From NCBI GenBank assembly GCA_025642065.1, contig JAODUP010000070.1:684001-748000 (forward strand): a stretch of DNA of 64,000 bases, written 5' to 3'. This document shows positions 38,366-49,509 of the stretch, piece by piece (position 1 is the first letter of the stretch; each line of letters opens with the position of its first letter). Source of the DNA: Paralvinella palmiformis. Lineage: Eukaryota; Annelida; Polychaeta; Terebellida; Alvinellidae. The notes beneath the pieces were generated by a model that saw only the letters and a program-made list of their open reading frames with translations, was not told the DNA's origin and searched no databases. A program made the translations under genes and the position numbers.

Positions 38366-38564
38366 GGATGTGTAATAAGAATATCAAATCTAACCATTAC
38401 TCCTGTATTCTTGGTTATCGAGGGCCAAATCCTATCAGACAACATCCCTCGACTAACTTCAGGGAAAGATGTTAACACCTGTTACCTGTATTGAGGCAGT
38501 GATCAATGATGGCATAGTTGGAATGTGGACACATCTAAACCATAACATTGATCAGCATAGATAA
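30078..38564 (+). CDS. Unidentified protein, C-terminal part, five proposed exons
   Basis: Proposed exons are 30078-30120, 35181-35246, 35827-35922, 36571-36695 and 38463-38564. Together they give 432 bp, or 143 codons plus TAA. Each has an AG acceptor and GT donor (GTAAGA, GTGAGT, GTAAGA, GTTAGT), and all four junctions keep one open frame across phases 1, 1, 1 and 0. The predicted product is hydrophilic, with a basic stretch (LTDRMRKISPK), a serine-rich segment (SAPVISSSSLASIHS), SRRSMILYQEEHQHDFKFSS, and a C-terminus rich in ordinary hydrophobic residues (VINDGIVGMWTHL). No family is recognised. The 5' end is missing: the first exon starts in phase 0 after TCCCACCTACAG, and earlier exons were not found with confidence. 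The acceptor at 35181 has a weak pyrimidine tract. The intron between 30120 and 35181 holds a LINE fossil. Confidence 0.55.
30644..30674. repeat. (TA)n microsatellite
   Basis: TA run of about 31 bp. Confidence 0.9.
30724..30770. repeat. (CA)n microsatellite with GA end
   Basis: CA run with one GA interruption ending in a short (GA)n. Confidence 0.9.
31842..31860. repeat. (CA)n microsatellite
   Basis: CA run of about 19 bp. Confidence 0.85.
32103..32135. repeat. (TA)n microsatellite
   Basis: TA run of about 33 bp. Confidence 0.9.
32198..34057 (-). pseudogene. L2/CR1-like LINE, internally deleted and decayed
   Basis: Reading the minus strand from 34057 downward, several frames together give LINE motifs in order. 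First is the endonuclease C-terminus GHRLDFVISRE, about 34030-33995. Next come the linker APSVCDPCLRSNKGKS, a Lys/Arg-rich region with WYSDKFRSANNILRKAEKTW, and the start of the reverse transcriptase (LLPTWLLKKCMNPLLP, about 32870). The frame then passes directly into the post-catalytic part (TRAARLATRT, about 32690), so the palm with its catalytic aspartates is missing. Many stops and frameshifts are present. The 3' end (32260-32198) has AAAATGCCTTGAAGG and an (ATT)n tail, as in L2-type elements. A MITE splits it at 32996-33320. Confidence 0.82.
32996..33320 (+). mobile_element. hAT-like MITE family M1, full length
   Basis: The left end CAGACATGGGGTCAATTCC and the right end, inverted CAGGCATGGGGTCAACTCC, form terminal repeats. 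The 8-bp flanks ATGGAGAT and GTGGATAT match at 6 of 8 positions, as expected for an old hAT insertion. The interior is CAATTCCAATT-type words plus a TACCTACACTGAGTAG block. No transposase is present. Confidence 0.75.
34081..34115. repeat. (TA)n microsatellite
   Basis: TA run of about 34 bp at the 5' side of the LINE fossil. Confidence 0.9.
34575..34640 (+). mobile_element. Possible SINE tail fragment of molluscan type
   Basis: ATGTTGTTTAACGACACATC followed by GGCACAATTTA resembles, from memory, a tail block common in molluscan SINEs (ATGTTTTATTTAACGAC). The match is short. Confidence 0.3.
35439..35626 (+). mobile_element. SINE family A
   Basis: GGTGCCTCAGTGGTCTAGTG head, GTGTTCGAGTCTTGG box B, full body, tail CATCAATCATTATCATCA. 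TTAAACT occurs on both sides (about 35431 and 35629), a possible short target duplication. It lies in an intron of the proposed plus-strand gene. Confidence 0.87.
35991..36019. repeat. (GA)n microsatellite
   Basis: GA run of about 28 bp. Confidence 0.9.
36428..36448. repeat. (CA)n microsatellite
   Basis: CA run of about 20 bp. Confidence 0.85.
36530..36552. repeat. (TG)n microsatellite
   Basis: TG run of about 22 bp just before the proposed acceptor at 36570; it would act as the pyrimidine-rich part of that splice site. Confidence 0.85.
37500..37547. repeat. (TA)n microsatellite
   Basis: TA run of about 47 bp. It is followed by a GTAAAGCGCCTTAGAA fragment like the family B SINE tail. Confidence 0.95.
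38281..38361. repeat. Compound (CA)n (GA)n (TA)n microsatellites
   Basis: CA to 38292, GA to about 38319, then TA from 38334 to 38361. Confidence 0.9.
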
Positions 38565-38806
38565 AGGGGGAGATCGAAATATCACTTGTTGTACAAAAAT
38601 GGATTACGCAAAAAATAAAATCAATACCAGAGGGCACATGTCTCTATACATCCTGACGCAACATGAAAATCAACACCACGGGAATTCGGTGTTGTATTAT
38701 GATTAGCCCATAACTTCCCATCTGTTCCTGCTTCACAAAGGCATCGGGACATTATAGGAAAACACGAAATCCAAATATGGTATGCGACCCGAGTGGCAAA
38801 TCTACT

Positions 38807-39110
38807 GGATGATGATGATTGATATTTTACGGCCATGGTGAGGATGATGATTCGTGGTTTGCAGCCACTTTTGTGCACATGGTAGGCTAAATGGGCCAAG
38901 CGACCTCCAAGGGTAATGAAGCGAAGTCAAAGATGAAACAACCTACAGATAGCCCGCACCGGGATAGTCTAAATGGGCCGAGTGACCTCCAAAGGTAATG
39001 ATGCCAAGCCAAAGATGAAACAACCTTCAGATATGCCCACGCCGAGATTCGAACTCTGGTGGTAGTAATCTGTGGTCCAACACGCTACCGCTAGACCACG
39101 GAGGCGCCCC
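38807..39110 (-). mobile_element. SINE family A, dimer-like copy with target duplication
   Basis: On the minus strand one head (GGCGCCTCCGTGGTCTAGCG, box B GAGTTCGAATCTCGG) and body are followed by a second body copy and tail. GCAAATCTACT flanks the whole unit exactly (38796-38806 and 39111-39121), so the compound structure arrived as one insertion. Confidence 0.88.
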
Positions 39111-39518
39111 GCAAATCTACTCGAAACGCCTGACCGTGCCGACAATAAATGTACTAAAATCGGCGTTATATATGGTCCAACTGGTTAGGAACTCCACGAA
39201 AACAACTTACCCATATAATACATCATGGCCGTTCACAGTAAAATAGCACATAATGAATGGCCAAAGTGGTGTTAGTCCGGGGCAGAAAATGAACTGAGTT
39301 CACTTACAGTAGTCAGCAAATCCATCACGGCCAATGCTCAGTGTAAGTCGGTTGCCATTTATACGGCATAGTTATGTATGTCAGCATCTAGTGCACTCAG
39401 AAACGTAATATACTTGCCCTAGAATGTGACAACCCGGAGACAGAAAAGTACTGCAACTGTATCTTTTTAACTGTTTATATCGAGGAAATAACACCAATTC
39501 GGCCTTTCACCTAGACCG

Positions 39519-39698
39519 GGGCGCCTCCATGGCCTAAGTGGTAGCGCGTTCGGCCATAGATCTATAGCACCTGGGTTCAAACCCCGGTGGGATTATGTCA
39601 GAAGGGTGTTTCATCTTTCGATTAGCCTCATTGTCTTTGAAGGTTACTCGGCTCAGTTAGCCTACATTGTGCGCAAACGTGGCCGTAAAACATCAACA
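39519..39698 (+). mobile_element. SINE family A, diverged subfamily
   Basis: GGCGCCTCCATGGCCTAAGT head, box B GGGTTCAAACCCCGG, GTCAGAAGGGTGTTTCATC body. It shares CCTA and GTCAGAAG differences with the fragment at 7084-7170. Confidence 0.85.
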
Positions 39699-39699
39699 T

Positions 39700-42600
39700 T
39701 TACCTGCACTCAATATTGCTATTCTACAACATGCTGATATAACATTCTTCGTAAATCACTTACTTCAGCAGACCATTTAAACAATCTTTCATGTATTACT
39801 CCATAATTCAGTGTGAACCATAGACTAAAAACATTTAGAAAAATATCACCACGCAACACGACACGTCAGCGACAAACAAGTTTTGTTCATCCAGTTAGAC
39901 TAAGATGTTTTTCTTGGCCAAGGCCACTTTCAATGTATCGAACTTCTGCCAGGTATTGCAAGCCATACTACCATCACATCATGATTAAGTTGCTGAATGA
40001 AATGTGTTCACCAGGTGGCAGCACTGATAATTTTATATTTAGTATCGGCTGCAACTTTCTTGGAAGAATCTTATTACATTATAAACCTATTATAATGCAC
40101 GAGTTAGTTGTGTTTCCAAAAGGTCATTTAAATTTAAATTCACTTTGGCACCCATTCCTCTGGTTGTAGAGATAACCAAATGTTTCAGGAGTTTGATATT
40201 TTCAGTGAACCACCAGAACTGCAGAAGGCTTACTGATACCAGACATGGACTTTTGGGATGGCAACGTTAAGGAAATACATTGCCAACCCTGCAATACCAT
40301 CCCATCCTATTTCATATTGCAATAACATGAAATATATTATGATCCCCATGTTGCTAATAAATACATAATTTCAGCTCAACTTCATTTTAGTGATTATATG
40401 ATCATGTGGATAATTATTAATAATAAGTAACAAACACATAAGTATCATATCCAATTGAATACAGTGACAATAAATGCCAACATGTCAATCTGACTTATCA
40501 GGTTGTAGTACCATGCCATGTTTAAAACAAATAATTGGCTTTTCACTGCATTAAAAAGATAAGTTATATAATTGGGTACTCTAGATGTAAAGGCTAGAAT
40601 AATTATTTTAGAGTGTAAAAACAAACAGACATTACACACACACACATACTACATATATATATACACACACACACACCACTTATTACTCTATAGGGTTGAC
40701 TATTTTATGCATACTTTGCAGCACGAAGGCATACTCATAACATCATTCATCATATTGGTGATCTAGTCTCATTTGTATTGACAAATCGGTGAACAAAAAA
40801 GATTTATTTACCGGGTATTCAAGTTTAACGGCCAGAAACACACCCACAAGAATTTGTTTTATTCAATAGGAAATAGTTCAACGCGATACCATTGCAACAA
40901 ACCTCATACACAATAATATTAATAGCAACATGCCTGCGTAAACAGTGCACTTTGAAAAGTGGTTTTCATGGATTCAACCCTGCTGCATTATTCTTATAGT
41001 ACCAATATTGACTAGGTAACATTTTAGGTTATTTTTGTATGATGCATTCAGTAAAGAAGTGCCTAAACCAAACACAACACAATTCACAATTAATAGCAAA
41101 TAAGTTCAAATCCTGGTGGGGCTCTGGAAGAAAATTTCTTTCATGTTTTACTTTCCATCAAATTATATCATTTTAGAAAGTACACGGATATGCAATATCA
41201 TTTCAAGCAACTCCCAATGCAATTATAAGTTGGTGTTAATAGAGAACAGTTGGAAGGCAACAATCTTCTGAAATCTAGGTTACAATTTCACTTGCTAAGA
41301 GGCTTCACAAAGAGAAAAAAAATAGTAAATCATCTTTCGTGTACCTGTAAATCTGTTGGGACTACAATTCTGCAAATATTTATTAAAAATAAAAATCAGT
41401 CACAAAAATGTTGCTTTGTCATGCCATGAAGTGCAGGGCAACTCAAACTGGTGGTCTGTGGGTCAGTGCCAATTTGCAAGCTATTGGATATCAGTCTTTG
41501 GCCATTGCCCAGAAATTAAAGAAACAATATTACAAAATGGCTCCATTATAATGCAGTGTCTCGGTTCCACAGATGTGAACCACATTATAAATGGACTCCG
41601 GATGGCACAACCACACAACATTTTGCTAGGTTATGTGACTAACCGGAACATTACATAATTTAGGCGGGGCAGTCAAAAGGTTGTTGTATTTTCTTGTGTC
41701 TGACACAATACAACCATTTTAACCCAATCAGAAGATGAATTGTTAAAATACTCCTAACGTTGCCTAACTAAATGCTGCTTCACATTTATACATATGCTGG
41801 AAATCCTATCGGTGACAGAAACTATATCAGTCATTAAATGGAAATTTATTCCGCCATTAGATTCTGCAAACATATTATAATAAGAATCTGATATAAATAA
41901 AATAGCAGTTCCAAGTCTTATTTTTGGGAAGGAGATTTAGAATATAAATTGTGGCTCATGATTCACCTTACTCTACTCCCATAGAATGACCTCGTATTTC
42001 CCTCTAAGAAAGTAATTTTTTTGCTTTAGCATCTTCTTGTTTGAGATCCATTTCTGCGTTGTGGGTTTAGTATAAGATTCAAGGTTTGATCTGACTTCAT
42101 TTGTCCAGGTTTGGTGCATAGATGCCCTGTCACCCATTGGACATACCCAATATAACATGACAATAATGAAAAACAGTAATATTATATGGAAATATCTTTC
42201 CTGCATTTAATTAATAAGACACAAATAACAGGTGAGAAAACAATAATCAATATTAAACATTTACAGTAATTATCAGTGTTATCTCCAAAACAGCCAAGAG
42301 AATGGTTTCTCACAATTATCATATTATATTTGGTCACCAAAATATGTAGACAGGAAAGAATACAAGTTTTCAATACAACATAAGTATGATATGTATAAAT
42401 AAACCATTGTCCAGTCATTGTACAAGATTCTCCCCCAAAAACAAAGCAAGCAAAGCAAAGCATTGTACAAAGAACACATATCAAAATATGAGGTCTAGTT
42501 TACGTTTTTGTCAATTTAACATGGTACACCTGTGCCCATCCCTTATCAGAATGACAGATTTCAATGAATTCCTCTACTTGCAATTTTCATACATGTGAGG

Positions 42601-43740
42601 ACGGTGAAAATTCCTTGGTTTGGTGACAGGTCACCACCACAAGTCTGACATTAATCTGTGCTCTCACAGGATTTTCTAATTGCCCCTTTGATACGATGCG
42701 AGCCATTACTGAACTAAACATATTCTAATTTTATAATCTTACATTACTGTACTTTTGACAATAAAGAAACCTGGAGTTTTAGGGAATCTTTATTTAGTAA
42801 AAATGAACACCACTTGACTTGATTTGAATTCCTTTGCATATCTGGGTCATGACTGCATTGTACTAATGAACTTTGTGTTTTGTTTCATGCTGTCGTCAAT
42901 GCGGTGTTGGTTATCAGGTTATAACTCCAGAATATCAATGAATGTGAACCTTCATGAGGTATAGATATAATTTTATAAGTTAGATATATATTAATATAAT
43001 GATATTCACAGATATATAGATAGATATGTTCAGTTCACGTAACAACTAAACAAGAAATTATAATACTAAAATTATTAATGATTTATCTACAATGTGAATT
43101 GAGGTACCAGGATAGTTATTGTTGTCTTCCTCCTTCCCCACCCCCAAATTAATAGATACATATCCAAATTTCATTTCACAGTGGAGATTGTCTGAAGGTA
43201 GAGTGGATGACTGACCCAGGGAGGAGACCAGCCGAAAATAGAGTTAATTAAACCTCAGTTTTGACTAAAATTGGTAAAATTCATAATAAATATATAACAA
43301 GACAATGTAAAAAGATTTAATCAATTCAGACAGTATGTGCACTGAGTGTTTACACACCTTACACTACTTCCAATTCCAAGTACTTGCATAGTGATAGGGA
43401 GACATTTCACCAGAAATAAATATTTATATTAAAATAGGCAATATAAACGAACGTATGTAGTAAAAACACAATATATGAACATATATTCAATCCCGCTGAC
43501 ATGAAAATTGTGAACTACACCTGTAGCGCGACCGTATTCTATTTTTGATAAAAGTCCACGCCCCATTCAACAAGTAAACTAACTCGCTATGTCAACCATC
43601 ACTGGAAACAATCACCACAACATGCACTGGTGCAGCAAATGTTGTGCTTTTGACAAGGAATTGTGAAATATTTCTCACAACGGCTATATTGTACTACCAA
43701 TTGTTTTAGAAATGTATCAAGAGTTTACACAATGCGATAC
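39700..43740. other. Intergenic or intronic, no recognised gene
   Basis: Open frames at 39813-40169 (+), 41356-41658 (+) and 41973-42206 (-) have no recognisable domains. The last begins with a hydrophobic stretch and its ATG overlaps an acceptor-like ATGCAG, so it is not called. A short (CA)n(TA)n(CA)n patch lies at 40635-40677. Confidence 0.4.
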
Positions 43741-43744
43741 TTAC

Positions 43745-43802
43745 CAAGTGGCGCGCTGTAACAGTGTAAGTCGATAAAGTTGTTCAATTCGCTAACACAC
43801 AT
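43745..43802 (-). CDS. Candidate first coding exon of an unknown gene
   Basis: On the minus strand an ATG at 43802-43800 opens 19 codons (MCVSELNNFIDLHCYSAPL) that run into a strong donor, TTG followed by GTAAGTAT, ending in phase 1. The segment is G/C-richer than its surroundings. No phase-compatible second exon was found downstream, and the product is unknown. Confidence 0.3.
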
Positions 43803-44421
43803 CGAAGGCAGGGCCAGGTCTTGTCTACTTCACGCTTCACTGAATTTGGCTGACAAGTTTATACTCTCGCCATCTAAAGTAGTGGACAGATTAAAATAAT
43901 TCAACTCCGTTATAAAATAACTTCTCATGTATCGGATGACGATTCTAGTAATATTAATTGCATAATAAGGGTATTTTAGAAATTTCGTAAAAAAGGAACG
44001 AGGTTATTTATTACGTTAGGATTCGCTAGATGGCGTTCGCATACATATTAACACGCGCCTCTTCCTCGATTGACATACTATGCAGCATGCTATTCCTCAC
44101 ATACACTATTTTATGCGTTTTAGTGGCAACGAATTTTATTTCATCATAACAGCCTGGAACCTCCCTAATCGTATGAAAAACCCCTAGGGATGGATCATTG
44201 GTAAACCAAATACCACTTTTAACAAAACTGAGAAAAATTATTCTACACATCAAAGTGAAAGTCCCGCCATATCTAGCACCTTTAAACCGAAACTTGACCC
44301 ATGATATCTTTTTATGGCACTTTTTATATTAAATTGGCAGTTGAGGCTGTTGGCTATTGATTTGGGCTCTTAGAAATTTGTATGATACAGATTTATCAGA
44401 TATCCAGAAACGATGTCATAG

Positions 44422-44650
44422 GTGTTCTCCCATGGGTAGAGTGTGAGACTATTTACCTATATGGTCATTCTGTGCGGGAGGTCGCAGGTTCGCGCCTCGG
44501 CCGTGGCACTATAGCATAGGAGGAGTTGTTCATCCAGTCAGGCAACTGGCAAGGTTTTCTCCACCGAACATGCCATATAGTCGAAATTTATTTAGATTTA
44601 GTATCCATGGGGAAGCTATAAATTACAGACCACATATGCGTATATACTTA
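44422..44650 (+). mobile_element. SINE family C, first copy
   Basis: tRNA-like head with GGGTAGAGTGTGAGAC and box-B-like GGTTCGCGCCTCGG. The body has GGAGGAGTTGTTCAT, CAACTGGCAAGGTTTTCTCC and a GACCACATATGCG end. It aligns throughout with the copy at 44822-45065. Confidence 0.75.
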
Positions 44651-44821
44651 GTAATGTCTGAAATGGCATCGAGTTGTTTGTCCGCACTCAGACTATAATA
44701 TTTACCAAGACGGCTCTTGAAACAAACACGAGTGGAAACTTTATCTATACACTAGTGTCATCAATCAATCAATCAATGACATGACACGTGACTGTGTTAA
44801 TTCGAGCGTGTCCTTCATAGA

Positions 44822-45065
44822 CCGCCTTTTTAGCCTAGTGGGTAAGAGCGTGGGACTTTCTTGTTCATGGTCATGCTATGCGGGAGGTCGGAGGTTCGAA
44901 TCCCGGTCGTGATACTATAGTAGGAGGAGTTTTCCATTCAACCAAGCAATTGGCAAGGTTTTCTCCGCCTAATATGTCATATATTGTAAATTCTGAATTT
45001 ATTTAAAATTAGTCCCGTTGTGAAGCGGTAAACTTACAGACCTTATGCGTCTCCCTCACTTGATG
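44822..45065 (+). mobile_element. SINE family C, second copy
   Basis: CCTAGTGGGTAAGAGCGTGG (A-box region) and GGTTCGAATCCCGG (box B), then the same body as the copy 170 bp upstream, in the same orientation. Confidence 0.8.
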
Positions 45066-45424
45066 TAGCTAAGCCACGTAAAATAACTGCCATTTCGGCC
45101 ATTATTATTTATCCAGAAAACTCAGGTCATCCAGTTAGATACTCTAGCAGGTGCTAATGTCATGTGGTGTACAAGTCGAGGGACTTCTACACCCCCCCCC
45201 CCCCAATTTGTTGAACAGGTCGATGGCGAAGATTAGAAATGTGTCGTTTCTTGAAAAGTTTTGATCTGTTTTAATAAGTCGCCTCTTCAAGGTCACTTTC
45301 ATAGGTAAATAACGTTAATCGTTCATATATCTTACATAGTTTTAGATACATCATGTTGGGTTATTACTGCATAGCGTCGTTAACTGGCTCCTATTAGTAA
45401 ATACACTTTATTAAATATACATTA

Positions 45425-45605
45425 GCATTATTATTATCAGCATTTACGCCTTTAATGGCGTGGCAGCATGCGCTGTATGCTCCTTTGCGAGCTGAGGTAG
45501 GTGCTGGATTGAAGCAGATCAAAGTCAGCGACAATAATATATGTACCCCCCCCCCCACCAGAACAACACAGTTGAATGTGGTGCTATATAAATCATACAT
45601 TATTA
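45425..45605 (+). mobile_element. SINE family B, 5'-truncated
   Basis: It begins in the body (ACGCCTTTAATGGCGTGGCAGC region, then GTGCTGG), carries a C run at 45547-45556, and ends GTGGTGCTATATAAATCATA with ATTATT. The tRNA head is missing. Confidence 0.72.
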
Positions 45606-46311
45606 TGTTCGTTTCCATGCAACTAGTTCATTTAATCACGTAAAAGCTTGTCTGTAAAATAATACTTTGGAACTTCGGAGCTCAAAAGCATATCCTCATA
45701 GGGTAAGTACATAGAAGCTCTATACGGTGTATTCCTAAGGCGATCACAGTGTTTCTTGGCCATAGAAGACCATGTATACTCGACGACCGTAAATAAATCG
45801 TATGACCTAATACTAAGGAAGTGTTGAGCTTTATCATATTTGTCTCGTCAAGATGACTCTACCTCAGCTGGATGGGGTCCATGGTGCCCAGTGATAATCG
45901 CCTTTACCAAACGTGAAATCACGACCAGAGCTGAGACTGGAAGTAGGGTCATTCCTACTCAGATATATCAGTCTCTAGGCGTTTTCTTTCTATCGGGGAT
46001 TTCTCCATATGGTCTAATTCCTCATTCTGTCGTTTCCACGCAGATTCACTACCTCACACTTTTCTCGGTTACAACATAATTGGCATTTCGTTGGCCAACC
46101 ACAACCTTTTTGTGGCTCTCCTTTCTGTGAGTGCACGCGTCATGATCTATTTCGGCGAACATATTTTAGTCATCACTGAATAACAAGTTACAAGAATGAC
46201 TTAATTCCGGCTATAATTTTATAAATAACACGAAAAAGAGAACATATATGACTCAGACTTGTGGGATCTCACCGAAGAACATAGTGAAGTTAAATAAGTA
46301 TCATTTTTTAA

Positions 46312-46512
46312 TAAAGCGCCTTTACTTGCAGGAGCCATTCAAATGTCCTGTACAGTGACATCTCAAATAATGTGTTTGTAAAAACATAATAAGAGATTTG
46401 AACGACGGGCACCAGCCCAGAGAAAACACATCCCGCAAACACAAGTATCAGTTGGATTCGAACCCACAGCCAGGATGTTTGTAGCGAGGTGCTCTAAGCG
46501 CTGCGGCGCCAT
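46312..46512 (-). mobile_element. SINE family E, tRNA-derived
   Basis: Minus strand: head GGCGCCGCAGCGCTTAGAGC, box B GGTTCGAATCC, body with TTTGCGGGATGTG, and 3' end CATTTGAATGGCTCCTGCAA followed by GTAAAGGCGC. A tail-only relative lies at 54885-54935. Confidence 0.72.
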
Positions 46513-46718
46513 TAGAATGCCCATATAGTTTATCAGATATTCCACTGGCTCATTAAATTTACATGTCACTGCTCCAACACAGAGTCGAAGCATTCGGAAA
46601 ATCTAACAATATATGATCAATATACGAACTTCGTCTAATGGACAAGCTAACAGATTTGCTATATGAGACTTCTGTTTGGTGATTCTCTGTTGATACGACA
46701 CCAGAATATCATTATGGT

Positions 46719-46719
<1 letters not shown>

Positions 46720-46768
<49 letters not shown>
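46720..46768. repeat. (TA)n microsatellite
   Basis: TA run of about 48 bp. Confidence 0.95.
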
Positions 46769-46770
<2 letters not shown>

Positions 46771-47224
46771 TGGATTACCCCTCATGAATCTGTACCTTTC
46801 TCGGTTCGATTTATCTTCCTTTTTGAAGACTGGGAAAATTACCGCCGTCTTCGACCCTGTTGGCTCCACCGTGTCTCCTCGTGGGATAGATAATGGAGAC
46901 CTGGTTCAGAGGTTCAGATAGTTCTCTATGTGAATGATAATCAGTACAGTACAACCCTATGATTAAAATTATTACTGTGTAATAGATCGATTTCGTTTAT
47001 CGCGCGATCCTAGTTAGCGGCAGGAAAAAATAATTATCTGTATGTATTATAAGAGAATCGGCGATTGTAACTTATTTCAAGGTTGAAGATGTTAATAAAT
47101 TGTGTTATGACACGAAGAAGAATGTGAGCAATTAATGATCAGAAGCTTCAAATTTAATTCACATTTTATTTCCCCACACGCGCGCGCGTAACAAATGATT
47201 TAAGCCTACTTTAAGAAATGTTTG

Positions 47225-47512
47225 ATTGTATCGTATAATAATAATACGTGACATTTATAGAGCGCCCTACACAGGTAGATAGCTTATCTAATTAAGGCCC
47301 TTTACAGTATTATTAAATCCTACTCAAACCTGTTTCAATCTATCACATACCTCAACACCCAATCGAGAATACAACGCATGCCACCACTATAGGAACAAAG
47401 CGTAACTCGGACATATAGCCATAACGTCCTTACAGGTTCGCAATTCCGGCTTAGTGAACCAGTCGCCAAATGAGAGCATTGCAGCTTCGAACCCGCAACC
47501 CTTCGGTTATGA
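47225..47512 (-). mobile_element. SINE family B, head truncated
   Basis: Minus strand: GGACTCATAACCGAAGGG, box B GGGTTCGAAGCTGC, the body shared with 3406-3737, and a tail of AGGGCGCTCTATAAATGT with ATT repeats. The A-box part is cut exactly where a family A SINE begins at 47513. Confidence 0.78.
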
Positions 47513-47703
47513 GTCCTCCGTGGTCTAACTGGTAGCGCGTTGAATCACAGATCACTACCACCCGAGTTCGAATCTTGGTGTGGACATATCCGAGGGGTGT
47601 TTCATCTTTGACTTCGCTTCATTACATTTGGAAGTCGCTCGGCCCATTAATTTAACCTACCATGTGCACAGAAGTGGCTGTAAAACTTCAATCGTCATCA
47701 TCG
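47513..47703 (+). mobile_element. SINE family A
   Basis: CCTCCGTGGTCTAACTGG head, GAGTTCGAATCTTGG box B, full body and CATCATC tail, joined directly to a truncated family B SINE. Confidence 0.85.
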
Positions 47704-47783
47704 GTCCTACTCTCTAACTTGCTGCGTCATCACGGCTCATAACAGATTACCTTGAGAAAGTTAGGTAATCTTGAGAAAGTTAG

Positions 47784-47979
47784 GGGCGCCTCCGTGGTCT
47801 AGCGGTAGCGTGTTGGACTACAGATGACTACCACCCGTGTTCAAATCTCGGCGTGGGCATATCTGAAGGTTGTTTCGTCTTTGACTTCGCCTCATTACCT
47901 TTGGAGGTCGCTCGGCCCATTTAGCCTACCTTGTGCACAAAAGTGGCCGTAAAACATCAATCATCATCATTATCATCAC
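47784..47979 (+). mobile_element. SINE family A, full length with target duplication
   Basis: GGGCGCCTCCGTGGTCTAGC head, GTGTTCAAATCTCGG box B, complete body, and CATCATCATTATCATCA tail. The flanks CTTGAGAAAGTTAG (47770-47783) and CTTGAAAAAGTTAG (47980-47993) form a 14-bp target duplication with one mismatch. Confidence 0.92.
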
Positions 47980-49059
47980 CTTGAAAAAGTTAGATTCCAG
48001 TATCACAGTTAGGTCACAGTTAAAGGATAATTATTTTAAATTGCCCATACTTGATGGCAATTTTGTTTTATTTTTAGTTAAATATGAATCTGAGTTGAAA
48101 GCCAGTCGAAAAGAACATTAAAAACTACAGAATGTTTGGATTGATATTGATTCTCTAACGTGTTCACTGATTATGAAACTATGATAATCTTTCCATGTAA
48201 ACCCACTCACACATAATATAACTGTCAAAGTTTTTTGTTTGTTTGTTTATACACCGAAAAGCACTCGTAATTAACCGAATATTGATTAAAGTAGAACTGT
48301 TCATCTAATATAGCAGTTAATCTAATATCGGACCACTCAGAAGATACAATTACTCGCTGATATATACACTAGAGTGAGCAAGAGTAAAACGAATTAGGTC
48401 GTTCATTAGCCACTACGGAAGACCCGAAATAGCATTTGGGGGTCGTCGTAATATGGAATAAAACATGACCATTATAATGTAATTAGATATTTTCGCGCCT
48501 TCTTAATTTCGCGAAACCGCACCCATTAGCCAATTCGCGGAGCTTTATATTCGCGCGTGTGGTCATTGCACCAGAAACGTTTTTATTGCACGGAAATATA
48601 ATTATGTATATTTATTCAACAACGGTAAACCCGTTTTAGAGATGAAGGGGATAGCTAAATAAAATAAACCAATTCAAAACCCATTGAAAACCGAATGTTG
48701 TAAATGGCAGACTTAGTTCATGAACCACACGCACGCGAAACTTATATTCGCGTGTCATATAAGATTATCGCGAAAATATCTATAATTACAGTGTACGGCG
48801 TTATCAATATTGGCATCCGAGATTGATGAATGTGTCCGCAATATCCTGGATACAGTTGAAGCGTGACTTCAAGCAGGCATTATACATAAACATTGTCTTT
48901 CATTGGGACCGAGATTTGTTCTTCGAATGAGAACAGATCTGGGACACGATAGCCATGCGATTATTTGATTTTGTCACAGTGTTTGTGTAAGGTTTAAGAA
49001 GTAAACAGAATTAATCTGTATTTTTTTTTATCGAAATCGGATAAAATGAAGTATAACTG

Positions 49060-49103
49060 ATGATTGATGTTTTATGGCCACTTTTGTGCACACGGTAGGC
49101 TAT
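49060..49103 (-). mobile_element. SINE family A, tail fragment
   Basis: Only the last about 45 bp of the family A body and tail (TAGCCTACC to CATCAATCATCA on the minus strand). Confidence 0.7.
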
Positions 49104-49509
49104 CTACGTGACTGGATATATTCCAGCATGAAATTCCGCATGATAGGAGTCGATCTGGACTCCCCCTCTCGCCTTCTATTTGTTCGATCCACCCACTTTT
49201 ATTTAAATTTGGATTAACATGGGATATAAAGGCTATATACCAGTACTCTTTTTCTTCTTCTACAGAGATAATGTTATTTCATGGGCTTTTTTGTTCTAAG
49301 TGGATTTTTTCACTGGCAATATTTTTTCCAGGACATTAAATTAAAAATTAATTTATTATATTCCAGATTTTCAAGGACGCGTGGGAGCCCTGACCTAGCA
49401 TGGTGCCTAGAACAAGTCTAATATCAACATTGTACCAATCTCTGAATGTTTATATTTTATACTGTTAAGTGTGTCTGAGGGGGAGTATGGGGACTGAACT
49501 GGTGTTGTT

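Noticed and set aside
41356..41658. 100-codon plus-strand frame
   Set aside because: The local sequence looks like the edge of an old DNA transposon, but no matching inverted end was found; neither a gene nor an element could be supported.
41973..42206. 77-codon minus-strand frame with a hydrophobic start
   Set aside because: The ATG is embedded in an acceptor-like ATGCAG, the product matches nothing known to me, and no partner exon was found.
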